Origin: an uncultured Ruminococcus sp.
Lineage (GTDB): Bacteria > Bacillota > Clostridia > Oscillospirales > Ruminococcaceae
Direction of reading: 5' to 3'
DNA length: 64,000 nucleotides
NCBI RefSeq assembly: GCF_947301925.1
Contig: NZ_CAMYUE010000004.1
Coordinates: 62,001-126,000, forward strand
Position numbers and translations under genes: made by a program. The notes below the pieces were generated by a model that saw nothing but the letters and a program-made list of their open reading frames with translations, made no database searches and was not told the origin of the DNA. Below are positions 24,858 to 33,014 of the stretch, in pieces. Within the stretch, counting starts at the first letter, position 1. Each line of letters starts with the position of its first letter.

Positions 24858-25901
24858 CTAAGGCTCCTGCATATTGTCGGGAGCGTTTATTATGTCATCG
24901 TCGCCGTCCATGAGAGAAGAGATCTTCTGGGTCAGGTACTCGACGTAGGGGATTATCTTTTTATAATCCACTCTCATGGGGCCTATGACTCCCAGAGAGC
25001 CTGCCTCCTTGCCGCCCTTGCGGTACTTGGAGACTATCAGGCTTGAATTGCCTATGGCGAAGCTGTCGTTTTCGGATCCGAATTTCACCTGTATGCCGCT
25101 GAATGCGTTTTCCAGCAGCTCCGACAGTCCGTCCTTGTGTTCGATGAACTTGACGACCTCCATTTTATCCAGCTCGTCGCAGGACAGGAGCTTTTCGCCT
25201 CCGCTGACTGTCAGCTCCTGCTGACGGAGATCCTCGGAGAGCTCGCATATGCCCTTTACGAGGGGCGAGAGCGATACCATATAGGCGCTCACCGCGGCTA
25301 TCATCTTATCCATCATTTCCTCTGAGAGCTCGTCTACGGAGACTCCGCTGAGGTTTTCCTCTATATAATGTGTAAAGAAATCCAGCTGCTCATGGCTGAG
25401 GTCGAATTCGAGTCTGCAAGCCTTGTTCTTGATGTTTCCGCTGGAGGTTATGAGCAGGATAACGTAGAGGCGTTTTCCTGTGGGGATAACTTCCACCTTT
25501 GATATTACCGAGAATCTCGGAACGGAATTGGTGACCACCGCAGCGCACTGTGTTATCTCTGTGAGAGCCGTTGCGGCGTTCTGCACCAGAAGCTCCTCGG
25601 GAGTGTCCCTGTCGCCCAGCATCTCGTCTATCCTCTGCTTTTCCTCTTCGGGAAGGTCGTGAGGAGTCATGAGCTCGTCGATGTACAGGCGGTAGCCCTT
25701 GAAGGTAGGCACGCGGCCTGCCGAGGTATGGGGCTGTTCAAGGTATCCCAGCTGCTCCAGAGCCGCCATATCGTTGCGGATAGTAGCGGAAGAAACATTG
25801 ATATTATCCAGCTTTGAGATCGATTTTGAACCGACGGGCTCGCCCGTCCTGACGTATTCGTCCACCACGGCAGCGAGTATCTTCAGTTTTCTTTCATCCA
25901 C
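24858..25901 (-). CDS. hrcA: heat-inducible transcription repressor HrcA
   Basis: A 347-aa repressor. The N-terminal winged helix (about residues 1-75) includes LDNINVSSATIRNDMAALEQLGYL, and the C-terminal GAF-like dimer domain ends near VEYLTQKIS. HrcA binds CIRCE and needs GroEL for activity. Here it is the first gene of the dnaK operon, with a perfect CIRCE between its promoter and start, so it represses its own operon. Confidence 0.97.
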   Translation of the reverse strand: MDERKLKILAAVVDEYVRTGEPVGSKSISKLDNINVSSATIRNDMAALEQLGYLEQPHTSAGRVPTFKGYRLYIDELMTPHDLPEEEKQRIDEMLGDRDTPEELLVQNAATALTEITQCAAVVTNSVPRFSVISKVEVIPTGKRLYVILLITSSGNIKNKACRLEFDLSHEQLDFFTHYIEENLSGVSVDELSEEMMDKMIAAVSAYMVSLSPLVKGICELSEDLRQQELTVSGGEKLLSCDELDKMEVVKFIEHKDGLSELLENAFSGIQVKFGSENDSFAIGNSSLIVSKYRKGGKEAGSLGVIGPMRVDYKKIIPYVEYLTQKISSLMDGDDDIINAPDNMQEP

Positions 25902-25938
25902 GATACTCCCTCCTTTTCCGGGTCTTCTGACGATCTCA

Positions 25939-25965
25939 TTAGCACTCTAACTCTTTGAGTGCTAA
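25939..25965. promoter_or_regulatory. CIRCE operator
   Basis: TTAGCACTC-N9-GAGTGCTAA, a perfect match to the canonical inverted repeat. It sits just downstream of the -10 box on the minus strand, at or after the transcription start. Confidence 0.98.
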
Positions 25966-25969
25966 CTAT

Positions 25970-25998
25970 AATTTATCACTATTATGAGGCTTTGTCAA
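25970..25998 (-). promoter_or_regulatory. promoter of the hrcA-dnaJ operon
   Basis: Minus strand TTGACA (25993-25998), 17-bp spacer, TAAATT (25970-25975), immediately followed by CIRCE. Confidence 0.82.
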
Positions 25999-26106
25999 GG
26001 GTTTTATGTATTTTCGGCTTTTTTACCTAAATTAACCTGAAGTGCAGAACCATTTAGAGCAAATTGACAAAGAGTGCAAAACAGCGAAAAAACGTGTGTC
26101 AGACTA

Positions 26107-26135
26107 TTGACAAAGAGGGTGCTGCGCTGTATAAT
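26107..26135 (+). promoter_or_regulatory. promoter of the folT-folC operon
   Basis: TTGACA (26107-26112), 17-bp spacer, TATAAT (26130-26135). It drives an approximately 205-nt leader. Confidence 0.88.
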
Positions 26136-26164
26136 ATAGGTGCAGTAAGGTACTGCAATATTTT

Positions 26165-26277
26165 GAAGAGTAAGAATACGTTCGTTACATCTTTTGATGT
26201 TCCAGTGTTGACCGAACGGGGAGTTGTCGGTCAAACGAAAAGCTTCGGCTTACGGTTCGTATTTTGCATCCCGCTTC
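26165..26277 (+). ncRNA. tetrahydrofolate (THF-I) riboswitch
   Basis: The leader matches the THF-I aptamer plan. P1 is GAAG (26165-26168) with CUUC (26274-26277), followed by the conserved AGUA. P2 is AGAAUACG pairing with CGUAUUUU. P3 is UUGACC/GGUCAA, with a loop GAACGGGGAGUUGUC close to the consensus. A P4 arm is capped by UUCG. The hallmark UGCAUCCCG lies on the 3' side. The expected pseudoknot is kept by covariation: CGGG in L3 with CCCG in the 3' strand. An additional ACAUC-UUUU-GAUGU hairpin is inserted between P2 and P3. The downstream genes are folate genes. Confidence 0.85.
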
Positions 26278-26302
26278 ATAGGACAACTAAAAAGAAACTA
26301 TG

Positions 26303-26338
26303 CCTTCTTTTCTTGTCGTATGAGTGAGGAAAAGGAGG
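26303..26338 (+). promoter_or_regulatory. Shine-Dalgarno-sequestering hairpin of the riboswitch
   Basis: CCUUCUUUUC (26303-26312) can pair over all ten bases, one of them G-U, with GAAAAGGAGG (26329-26338), which is the ribosome binding site of folT. This implies control at translation initiation rather than by a terminator; no T-run is present. Confidence 0.72.
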
Positions 26339-26346
26339 TTATTTTT

Positions 26347-26907
26347 ATGGCTGTAAACAACAAAACAGCTGCAATAAAGTCCGATATCAGGCTTTTCGGC
26401 AGCACAAAGGTACTGGTTCTCGCAGCGCTGCTCATTGCAATCAGCGTAGTGGGAAAATCCCTGAGAGTTGATATATTCAGCGTTATCAGGATCAGCGCTG
26501 AGACTCTGCCCATACTCATGGCAGGCATTTTCTTCGGACCGTTCATCGGTGCGGCAGTAGGTGCAGGCGCAGACCTCATCGGCTGCCTTGTCACAGGCAT
26601 GACGCCTATGCCCCTTATCACAGTAGGAGCTGCGGCTACAGGCTTTTTCGCAGGTCTTTCCTACAATTATATATTCAAGAGCAAGCCGCTCCCGAGAGTT
26701 GCCTGTGCAGTTGTGATCGCGAGGATTATCGGCTCACTTGCAATAAACACCACAGGGCTTTATTTCCTGTTCCCCGCAATGAGACCCCAGCTTATCTGGA
26801 GACCTGTTACCTGTCTCGTTATGGCTGTTATCGAGACATCTATTATCTATATGCTCCTGAATAACAAGGCATTTGCGGCGCAGCTTGAGAAGATAAAGAG
26901 AAAATGA
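26347..26907 (+). CDS. folT: folate ECF transporter S component
   Basis: A 186-aa membrane protein with about six TM segments; ISAETLPILMAGIFFGP and GAGADLIGCL are typical of FolT S components. It captures folate or related pteridines and works with the shared EcfA/A'/T module, which is not in this window. The start is ATG at 26347, since the upstream part of the frame lies in the riboswitch. It overlaps folC by four bases, so uptake and polyglutamylation are translationally linked. Control is by the THF riboswitch. Confidence 0.93.
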   Translation: MAVNNKTAAIKSDIRLFGSTKVLVLAALLIAISVVGKSLRVDIFSVIRISAETLPILMAGIFFGPFIGAAVGAGADLIGCLVTGMTPMPLITVGAAATGFFAGLSYNYIFKSKPLPRVACAVVIARIIGSLAINTTGLYFLFPAMRPQLIWRPVTCLVMAVIETSIIYMLLNNKAFAAQLEKIKRK

Positions 26908-28178
26908 ACTTCACGGAAGCACTTGAGTATATGAAAAAGGCTGCCGAAAGAGGCAGCGTGCTGGGGCTGGAGCGCATAACGGAGCTCCTCCGTATAATGG
27001 GCGATCCCCAGGACAGAGTAAAGACGGTGCATATCTCCGGCACCAACGGCAAGGGCTCCTTCGGGGCTATGCTGACCTCGGTGCTGAAAAGTGCAGGCTA
27101 TATAGTCGGGGGCTTTTCCTCTCCCGCTATCACAAAGATCACGGACAGCTTCCGCATAGGCGGCGAGGAGATATCAGAGCAGGAATTTGCCGACCTTATC
27201 GGCGATATAGCTCCCCTGTGCGAGAGTATGGACGAAAAGCCCACGGAGTTTGAAGTCCTTACGGCGGCGGCTTTTGAGCTCTTTGTGCGCCGCGGCTGTG
27301 ATATCGCAGTTGTGGAGTGCGGCATGGGCGGCGATCTTGACTCCACCAACGTCATAAAGGCTCCGCTGCTGTCTGTTATAACAAATGTGCAGAAGGATCA
27401 CAGTGCTTTTCTCGGTGATACCATAGGGGAGATAGCTTCCCACAAAGCAGGCATCATAAAGCAGGGGCGTCCCGTGTATTTCGGCGGCGACAGCGAGGAG
27501 GCCTACGAGATCATCGCCGACGCTGCGAAAAAAGCAGGAGCAGAGCTGTTTATCCCCGATTATTCCCGCTTTTCATGGACAGATGAATGCTGTACCACAG
27601 AGGGCACGGATATCACATATATGGGAGAACGGCTTCATATACCGCTTCTGGGCACATACCAGCCCGAAAATGCGGTGAATGTGCTGAGCTGTATTGGTAT
27701 TCTCAGGAAAAACGGACTTGATATACCCGACAGTGCCGTCCGCGAGGGACTGGCCAATGTAAAGTGGCACGGCCGCTTCGAGGTGCTTTCACGAGAGCCT
27801 CTTATCATCTATGACGGCGCCCACAATCCCGACGGCATACGCTGTGCGGCTGACAGTATCAGGCGGTATTTCGGCGGCAGCAAGGTGGCTCTCCTCATAG
27901 GCGTCATGGCCGACAAGGAGTACGGACTCTATGCAGATATGCTGGGAGAGCTGGCGGAGACCGCCTTTGCGGTGACTCCCGATAATCCCCGTTCCCTTGA
28001 CAGCGCCGTACTTGCGGAGGCTCTTACGGAGCGCGGACTTCCCTCCACTGCCTTCACAGACCTTGTGCAGGGCGTGGCTGCGGCAAGGGACTATGCTGCG
28101 GCTCACGGCATACCGCTGATAGCTCTGGGCTCGCTGTATATGTACAGGCAGGTCACAGAGGCTCTGGACTCAATATAA
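26904..28178 (+). CDS. folC: folylpolyglutamate synthase / dihydrofolate synthase
   Basis: A 424-aa Mur-ligase-family enzyme that adds glutamate to folates and so retains them in the cell. The P-loop GTNGKGSFGAML is near residues 46-57, the omega loop and FSSPAITKITDSFRI follow near 72-85, and the C-terminal domain begins near LSREPLIIYDGAHNPDG. It overlaps folT by ATGA. As in most Firmicutes, FolC probably performs both the dihydrofolate and the polyglutamate reaction, but this cannot be separated by sequence. Confidence 0.95.
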   Translation: MNFTEALEYMKKAAERGSVLGLERITELLRIMGDPQDRVKTVHISGTNGKGSFGAMLTSVLKSAGYIVGGFSSPAITKITDSFRIGGEEISEQEFADLIGDIAPLCESMDEKPTEFEVLTAAAFELFVRRGCDIAVVECGMGGDLDSTNVIKAPLLSVITNVQKDHSAFLGDTIGEIASHKAGIIKQGRPVYFGGDSEEAYEIIADAAKKAGAELFIPDYSRFSWTDECCTTEGTDITYMGERLHIPLLGTYQPENAVNVLSCIGILRKNGLDIPDSAVREGLANVKWHGRFEVLSREPLIIYDGAHNPDGIRCAADSIRRYFGGSKVALLIGVMADKEYGLYADMLGELAETAFAVTPDNPRSLDSAVLAEALTERGLPSTAFTDLVQGVAAARDYAAAHGIPLIALGSLYMYRQVTEALDSI

Positions 28179-28180
28179 AA

Positions 28181-28223
28181 AATAATACCCGTAAGCGATG
28201 ATATACCGCTTACGGGTATTTTG
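28181..28223. terminator. bidirectional terminator after folC
   Basis: AATACCCGTAAGCG ... CCGCTTACGGGTATT, with A-run before and T-run after; shared with the convergent lipoprotein gene. Confidence 0.92.
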
Positions 28224-28955
28224 TTACTGACGGTCAAGGGAGCAGGCTTTCCATACGCCGCCGTCGTTCACGGCGTCTATGACAAAGGTCTGCTGGGCGC
28301 CGAAGTAGTCAACGCCTATGGTGAAGGTGAAGGAGCCTCCCGTGATATCGCTCACCTGGGGATCGCCCTTGTAATTGAAGCCGCAGCCTCTGCCGCCCTG
28401 AAGGTAGTAGAGCCCGCCGTCGAATTCCTTGAACATGGGAACGTCACCTGTGTATATCTCATTGTATCTGTAGAGCAGATCGCCGCAGATACGGGACTCC
28501 ACGTAGTTCTGAACGTCCCACATAGAGCCGAAGCGTCCGTCCGTCACCTTTGAGTACCTGTACATACCGTCGTCCATGGTCTCGCCGCTGGTGCTGACAG
28601 CGCCGCCGTCTATCATATCTATGTCGTTGAGGTTAGCCATTATGGTTCTTGCTGCGCTTATGTATTCGGGAGATACTCCGTTGTTCTGAGGTTGTTCGGC
28701 AGCAGGAGGAGCCGTGATCTCGGGAGCCTTGCTCTCGGGGGGCTTTGCCGTCTGCTTAGCTGTTGTGGGAGCATCGGGAGCCTTTGTTCCTTCAGGTTCC
28801 TGTCCCTGTGGAGGATCGGTCACAGGCGTGATGTCTATGTTGAACTGCTGTGCAGAGCGTGAAGATGTTCCGTTGTATGTTTCGACTGTGCAGGACGCAA
28901 GAGCTCCGCATATAACAGCGGAAGCCAGCATTAATGAGAGTATTCTTCCTTTCAT
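28224..28955 (-). CDS. putative lipoprotein with Pro/Thr-rich linker
   Basis: A 243-aa protein. The signal peptide has lipobox LASC (Cys22), followed by a Pro/Thr/Ala/Glu-rich linker (about residues 40-95) and a C-terminal domain of about 150 residues that I do not recognise. The linker suggests the domain is held away from the membrane within the cell wall. It has its own promoter and stands alone between terminators. Confidence 0.88.
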   Translation of the reverse strand: MKGRILSLMLASAVICGALASCTVETYNGTSSRSAQQFNIDITPVTDPPQGQEPEGTKAPDAPTTAKQTAKPPESKAPEITAPPAAEQPQNNGVSPEYISAARTIMANLNDIDMIDGGAVSTSGETMDDGMYRYSKVTDGRFGSMWDVQNYVESRICGDLLYRYNEIYTGDVPMFKEFDGGLYYLQGGRGCGFNYKGDPQVSDITGGSFTFTIGVDYFGAQQTFVIDAVNDGGVWKACSLDRQ

Positions 28956-28998
28956 GGTAAACCTTCTTTCTTAGTTGGCAGTTTGTATGTTTATATTT

Positions 28999-29027
28999 AT
29001 GATACACATTTTCGGCAGGATTTTCAA
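28999..29027 (-). promoter_or_regulatory. promoter of the Pro/Thr-linker lipoprotein
   Basis: Minus strand TTGAAA (29022-29027), 17-bp spacer, TATCAT (28999-29004). Confidence 0.65.
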
Positions 29028-29111
29028 GAGTGAAATTTCACGAACTTCGCTCTGTTTTACGGGATTTTTAGTATATATAGCCATGATATCGGGCTGAAAA
29101 TCGGGATACAG

Positions 29112-29140
29112 AAACGGGTCTGCGTATGCAGACCCGTCTA
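29112..29140 (-). terminator. stem-loop after trpB
   Basis: ACGGGTCTGC-GTAT-GCAGACCCGT perfect 10-bp stem, followed by a short T-run on the minus strand. Confidence 0.75.
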
Positions 29141-29166
29141 TTATTCATGAACACACTTTTTTATTT

Positions 29167-30543
29167 TCAGCCTTCAATCTTGGGGAGGTTTGCGAGAGAC
29201 TTTGCGATCTCCTCGTCTGTGGGGATATAATCGCTCATCTTGCCGTCGTTGTATGCGCCGTAAGCGTACATATCGAAATAGCCTGTACCTGTGAGACCGA
29301 AGAGGATAGTCTTTTCCTCGCCTGTCTCCTTGCACTTGAGTGCCTCGTCGATAGCTGCGCGGATAGCGTGGCTGCTCTCGGGAGCAGGAAGGATACCCTC
29401 GACTCTTGCGAACATCTCTGCCGCCTCGAATACAGCTGTCTGCTCAACAGATGTAGCCTCCATGAGACCCTGATCGTAGAGCTCGGAGAGTATGGAGCTC
29501 ATGCCGTGGTAGCGGAGACCGCCTGCGTGGTTGGGTGAGGGCATGAAGCCGCTGCCCAGAGTATACATCTTCTGGAGAGGACAGATCTTGCCTGTGTCGC
29601 AGAAGTCGTAAGCGTATGTACCTCTTGTGAGGCTGGGGCATGAAGCGGGCTCAACTGCGATGATACGGTAATCTGCTTCTCCGCGGAGCTTCTGACCCAT
29701 GAAGGGAGAGATAAGACCGCCCAGGTTTGAACCGCCGCCTGCACAGCCGATGATGATATCGGGCTTGATGTTGTACTTGTCCATTGCAGCCTTTGCTTCA
29801 AGGCCGATGATCGACTGGTGAAGGAGTACCTGTGCAAGAACGCTTCCGAGAACGTAGCGGTAGCCCTCCTTTGTGGTAGCTGCTTCAACTGCCTCTGAGA
29901 TAGCGCAGCCGAGGCTTCCGTTTGTATCGGGGAATTCGGCAAGGATCTTTCTTCCGACCTCGGTAGTCACAGAGGGCGAGGGAGTAACGTTTGCGCCGTA
30001 GGTACGCATTACCTCGCGGCGGAAGGGCTTCTGCTCGTAGCTTACCTTTACCATGTATACGTTGCAGTCAAGGTCGAAGTACGCACAGGCCATTGACAGA
30101 GCTGTACCCCACTGGCCTGCACCTGTCTCGGTGGTAACGCCCTTGAGTCCCTGCTTCTTTGCGTAGTATGCCTGAGCGATGGCGGAATTGAGCTTGTGGC
30201 TTCCGCTGGTGTTGTTGCCCTCGAACTTGTAGTAGATCTTTGCGGGAGTTCCCAGCTTCTTCTCAAGGAAGTAAGCTCTTACCAGAGGAGAGGGACGGAA
30301 CATCTTGTAGAAGTCCTGGATCTCTCCGGGGATATCGATGTAGGGAGTTGTCTCGTCCAGCTCCTGATTTACCAGCTCGTCACAGAAAACGTGCTTGAGG
30401 TCCTCGGCAGTACAGGGCATGCCTGTTGCGGGGTTGAGGAGGGGAGCGGGCTTCTTCTTCATATCAGCGCGTACATTGTACCACTGCTTGGGGAGCTCGT
30501 TTTCCTCCAGATAGATTTTGTAAGGGATCTTTTCATTTGACAT
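29167..30543 (-). CDS. trpB: TrpB2-type tryptophan synthase beta chain
   Basis: A 458-aa PLP enzyme of the TrpB2 group, longer than TrpB1 (about 400 aa), with the distinctive N-terminal extension. The PLP-binding lysine is Lys117 (NNTSGSHKLNSA), and the phosphate-binding loop GCAGGGSNLGG lies near residue 268. TrpB2 converts indole and serine to tryptophan and usually works without a TrpA partner. No trpA lies in the window. The gene stands alone behind a tryptophan T-box, which supports a role in tryptophan supply, perhaps from scavenged indole. Confidence 0.93.
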   Translation of the reverse strand: MSNEKIPYKIYLEENELPKQWYNVRADMKKKPAPLLNPATGMPCTAEDLKHVFCDELVNQELDETTPYIDIPGEIQDFYKMFRPSPLVRAYFLEKKLGTPAKIYYKFEGNNTSGSHKLNSAIAQAYYAKKQGLKGVTTETGAGQWGTALSMACAYFDLDCNVYMVKVSYEQKPFRREVMRTYGANVTPSPSVTTEVGRKILAEFPDTNGSLGCAISEAVEAATTKEGYRYVLGSVLAQVLLHQSIIGLEAKAAMDKYNIKPDIIIGCAGGGSNLGGLISPFMGQKLRGEADYRIIAVEPASCPSLTRGTYAYDFCDTGKICPLQKMYTLGSGFMPSPNHAGGLRYHGMSSILSELYDQGLMEATSVEQTAVFEAAEMFARVEGILPAPESSHAIRAAIDEALKCKETGEEKTILFGLTGTGYFDMYAYGAYNDGKMSDYIPTDEEIAKSLANLPKIEG

Positions 30544-30601
30544 AGTAATTTCTCCTTTTCGTTAGAATTAGATCGGTGTGTACTATGCCGAGACGGAAAT
30601 A

Positions 30602-31118
30602 TAAAAAGCTCCTGTCCCAGCATTATTTCTGCCGGGACAGAAGCCGTAAAACTTCTGCGGTGCCACCCTGCTTGACGCTAAGCGTCCACTCGATCTGTAC
30701 ATATATACAGTGGTTTTGTTAACGCAGACCCTTCTGCGTCTTGCCTACACAGTGCACTGTATGCCGTCAGTTTGTGTTTCCCGAACGTCATGCCGCCATA
30801 GCCGCCTGCCTGTTCTCACAGCCTGACCGCCGCCCAGCCTCACAGCCTGACCGCCGCCCAGCCTCACAGCCTGACCGCCGCCCGACCTCACAGCCTGACC
30901 GCCGCCCGACTTCACAGCCCGACCGCCGCCCGACCTCACAGCCCGACCGCCGCCCAGCCTCTCAGCCTGACCGCTGCCCGACTTCACAGCCGACCGCTCT
31001 GCACCTTCAGCTCGCCCTCGGAAGTCCATTCACCCACCCCTGCATACCTGCTCTCACCTGCCGCAGGCTCTCTGAAATGCGCGGAAATGTGCTACTATTC
31101 TTCGTCATCGGTTTACTA
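30602..31118 (-). ncRNA. tryptophan T-box riboswitch leader of trpB
   Basis: Read on the minus strand. Stem I contains the conserved AGAGAG (31068-31073) and GGUGAGAGCAGG (31047-31058), and the specifier region GGGUGAA-UGG-ACUUCC has the Trp codon at 31026-31028. The universal T-box sequence AGGGUGGCACCGCAG is at 30655-30669, followed by a terminator stem (CUGUCCCGGC ... GCUGGGACAG) and a U-run at 30602-30641. At about 517 nt the leader is nearly twice as long as the leucine T-box in the same window. The extra length is mainly a 24-bp tandem array in the linker. Confidence 0.9.
30817..30984. repeat. 24-bp tandem repeat array inside the trp T-box leader
   Basis: Seven consecutive 24-bp units (starts 30817, 30841, 30865, 30889, 30913, 30937, 30961), each close to CACAGCCTGACCGCCGCCCA plus GCCT on the plus strand, then a degenerate eighth unit. 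On the transcribed strand the units are G-rich (GGCUGGGCGGCGGUCAGG). The array lies between Stem I and the antiterminator region. Confidence 0.95.
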
Positions 31119-31124
31119 TGGTGA

Positions 31125-31153
31125 ATTATAGCATATGCGGGAGAATATGTCAA
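31125..31153 (-). promoter_or_regulatory. promoter of the trp T-box/trpB unit
   Basis: Minus strand TTGACA (31148-31153), 17-bp spacer, TATAAT (31125-31130). Confidence 0.88.
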
Positions 31154-31359
31154 GTGAAATGGGGAAAAATCCGCAAAATGCTGAAAAACTGAGGGGTGAG
31201 CGGAAGAAAAGTGTTGCAAATCCGAAAAAACAGGAGATATTGGCAGTACCTTTTGCAGCTTTCGGTTCTATAACCGATAATAGGATAACGGTATAGAGAA
31301 AATGTGAAAAAGGACTTTTCAACAGGGTGAAAAAGTGGTATAATAAATGAGTGTACGGC
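31154..31359. other. AT-rich spacer between the trp promoter and the XRE gene
   Basis: No ORF of note. A small stem CGGTT-CTAT-AACCG occurs near 31263, and a plus-strand TATAAT near 31339 lacks a partner -35 and has no gene in front of it. Nothing else is recognised. Confidence 0.5.
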
Positions 31360-32076
31360 TTACTTGATGTCGCTCCTGTACTTTGCACGGGTGCGGGAAA
31401 TGCTCTCCTCGCTGCGCTTTATAAGGTTGAGCAGGGACGATGAGTACTGGGCGAAATCCTTCTGGAGAGTAGCCGTGGTAACGTAGAGAGTATCGAAATT
31501 GTCAACGCAGTCGTTGCCGTCAAGGGCAATACCGCTGGAGGCAGCCTTTATATTGGCCTCGCTCATGGATACGATAGCGTTTGCACTGTCGTTGGCTATG
31601 ACCTTGGGTATACGGAAGAGCTTCTGGTCGTTGTGGGGATTTGCGTTGTATACGATACGGAAAAGCTTGTACACCGAAAGCATAAGGTAGGACGATACCT
31701 CCTTGATGAGGGTTATGCTGTTGGCCTTCTGCGCTAGACTGAAGAGAAGGCTTATGGAGTTGTTGATTATCCTTCTGTTGAAGTTGATGATCTCGGGCGA
31801 TGGCATTTTCATGCTGTTGTTGCCGTCGTCGTCGGGAATATCCTCGATGGTGATGGTCTTTCCCTCGGGCTCGGGAGTCCTTCCAAGCAGATAGTCGCAG
31901 GAAACATTATAGTAGTCTGCTATCTTTACGAGGAAATTGAGACCGCATTCTCTTATGCCTTTTTCGTAGTGAGAGAGCAGAGCCTGGGATATGCCCAGAT
32001 CTGTAGCAGCCTGCTTCTGGCTGATGTGTCTTTCCTTACGCTGTAAAGTTATAATTCTTGCAAAATCTGAGTTCAT
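31360..32076 (-). CDS. XRE-family transcriptional regulator with long C-terminal domain
   Basis: A 238-aa protein. The Cro/C1-type helix-turn-helix is at about residues 8-62 (QKQAATDLGISQALLSHYEKG), and SCDYLLGRTPEPEG is the usual exit from the domain. A mostly helical C-terminal region of about 150 residues follows, of no recognised family. It is transcribed toward the trpB promoter and probably monocistronic. Targets are unknown. Confidence 0.88.
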   Translation of the reverse strand: MNSDFARIITLQRKERHISQKQAATDLGISQALLSHYEKGIRECGLNFLVKIADYYNVSCDYLLGRTPEPEGKTITIEDIPDDDGNNSMKMPSPEIINFNRRIINNSISLLFSLAQKANSITLIKEVSSYLMLSVYKLFRIVYNANPHNDQKLFRIPKVIANDSANAIVSMSEANIKAASSGIALDGNDCVDNFDTLYVTTATLQKDFAQYSSSLLNLIKRSEESISRTRAKYRSDIK

Positions 32077-32120
32077 AGATAAAACCTCCCGATTAAAAAA
32101 TCAAATAATCCGTTAATACT

Positions 32121-32148
32121 ATTATAATACAATAAGTATAATTTGTAA
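32121..32148 (-). promoter_or_regulatory. promoter of the XRE gene
   Basis: Minus strand TTACAA (32143-32148), 16-bp spacer, TATAAT (32121-32126). Confidence 0.6.
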
Positions 32149-32312
32149 ATATGCAGAAGTATGAAAGAATTAGTGAAATTTTTCGGCTCTTTTCGTGAAA
32201 TTTACTAAGAGTTAAAAAAACGGGCGGCAAATTTGTGCAAATTATCCTATCTGTATGTTCAGCGTTATATCATACTGTGTTTTGCAGTGTATCACCATAA
32301 AAGGAGGCCGCG

Positions 32313-32960
32313 ATGAAAGGCTACAGGATAAGCGTGCTCCGTCACGGAATGACGGAGGCAAACGAAAAAGGAATATATATCGGCAGCACCGATCTGCCCC
32401 TTTCCGACAAGGGCGCCGCGGAGCTGGCAGCAAAGGCGGACGAGTACGACTACCCCAGGGTACACAGGGTATACTCCTCTCCCCTGCGCAGATGTACCGA
32501 GACTGCGGATATACTCTACCCCGATACTGAGCTGTGCGTGGTGGACGACCTGAGAGAGCTGAATTTCGGCGAGTTTGAAAACAAGAGCATAGACCAGCTG
32601 GCAAAGCGTGAGGACTACAATAAATGGCTGAGAGGCGGCAAGGACGCAAGACCGCCAAAGGGCGAGAGCCTTGAGGAGATGACTGCACGCACATATAAGG
32701 CCATACACAGCATCATAACCGATATGATGGAGAACGGTCTCACCCACTGTGCAGTTATAACTCACGGCGGCATCATATCAAATCTGCTCAGCTGCTTCGG
32801 AATGCCGAAATACGACCCCAAGGTGCTGAGCTGTGATTTCGGCATGGGCTTTGAGATACTTGCGACCGCCCAGATGTGGCTGAATTCCCAGGCCTTTGAG
32901 ATACTGGGCTACTGCCCCTACGACAGACTTCCCGGAGAGGAAAACGGGGAGGACGAATAA
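32313..32960 (+). CDS. histidine phosphatase (phosphoglycerate mutase-like) family protein
   Basis: A 215-aa protein with the catalytic RHG motif at residues 10-12 (LRHGMTEAN), then SSPLRRCTETA near 55 and a second His in VITHGGI near 149. Family members include phosphoglycerate mutases and alpha-ribazole or other small-molecule phosphatases; motifs alone do not choose between them. AAAGGAGG precedes the ATG. It is the first gene of a plus-strand run leading to luxS. Confidence 0.9.
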   Translation: MKGYRISVLRHGMTEANEKGIYIGSTDLPLSDKGAAELAAKADEYDYPRVHRVYSSPLRRCTETADILYPDTELCVVDDLRELNFGEFENKSIDQLAKREDYNKWLRGGKDARPPKGESLEEMTARTYKAIHSIITDMMENGLTHCAVITHGGIISNLLSCFGMPKYDPKVLSCDFGMGFEILATAQMWLNSQAFEILGYCPYDRLPGEENGEDE

Positions 32961-33014
32961 ACTCCGCAAAAGCGGCGATAATATCTGCAAAACTGATTTT
33001 TCGGAGGCGCAGAT

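Noticed and set aside
30741..31124. Open frames on both strands encoding Ser-Gln-Pro-Asp-Arg-Arg or Gly/Arg repeats
   Set aside because: They exist only because the 24-bp unit is a multiple of three. They overlap the T-box leader and its specifier, and have no good ribosome binding site.
31333..31345. Plus-strand TATAAT near 31339 as a promoter
   Set aside because: No matching -35 at 16-18 bp and no plus-strand gene downstream.
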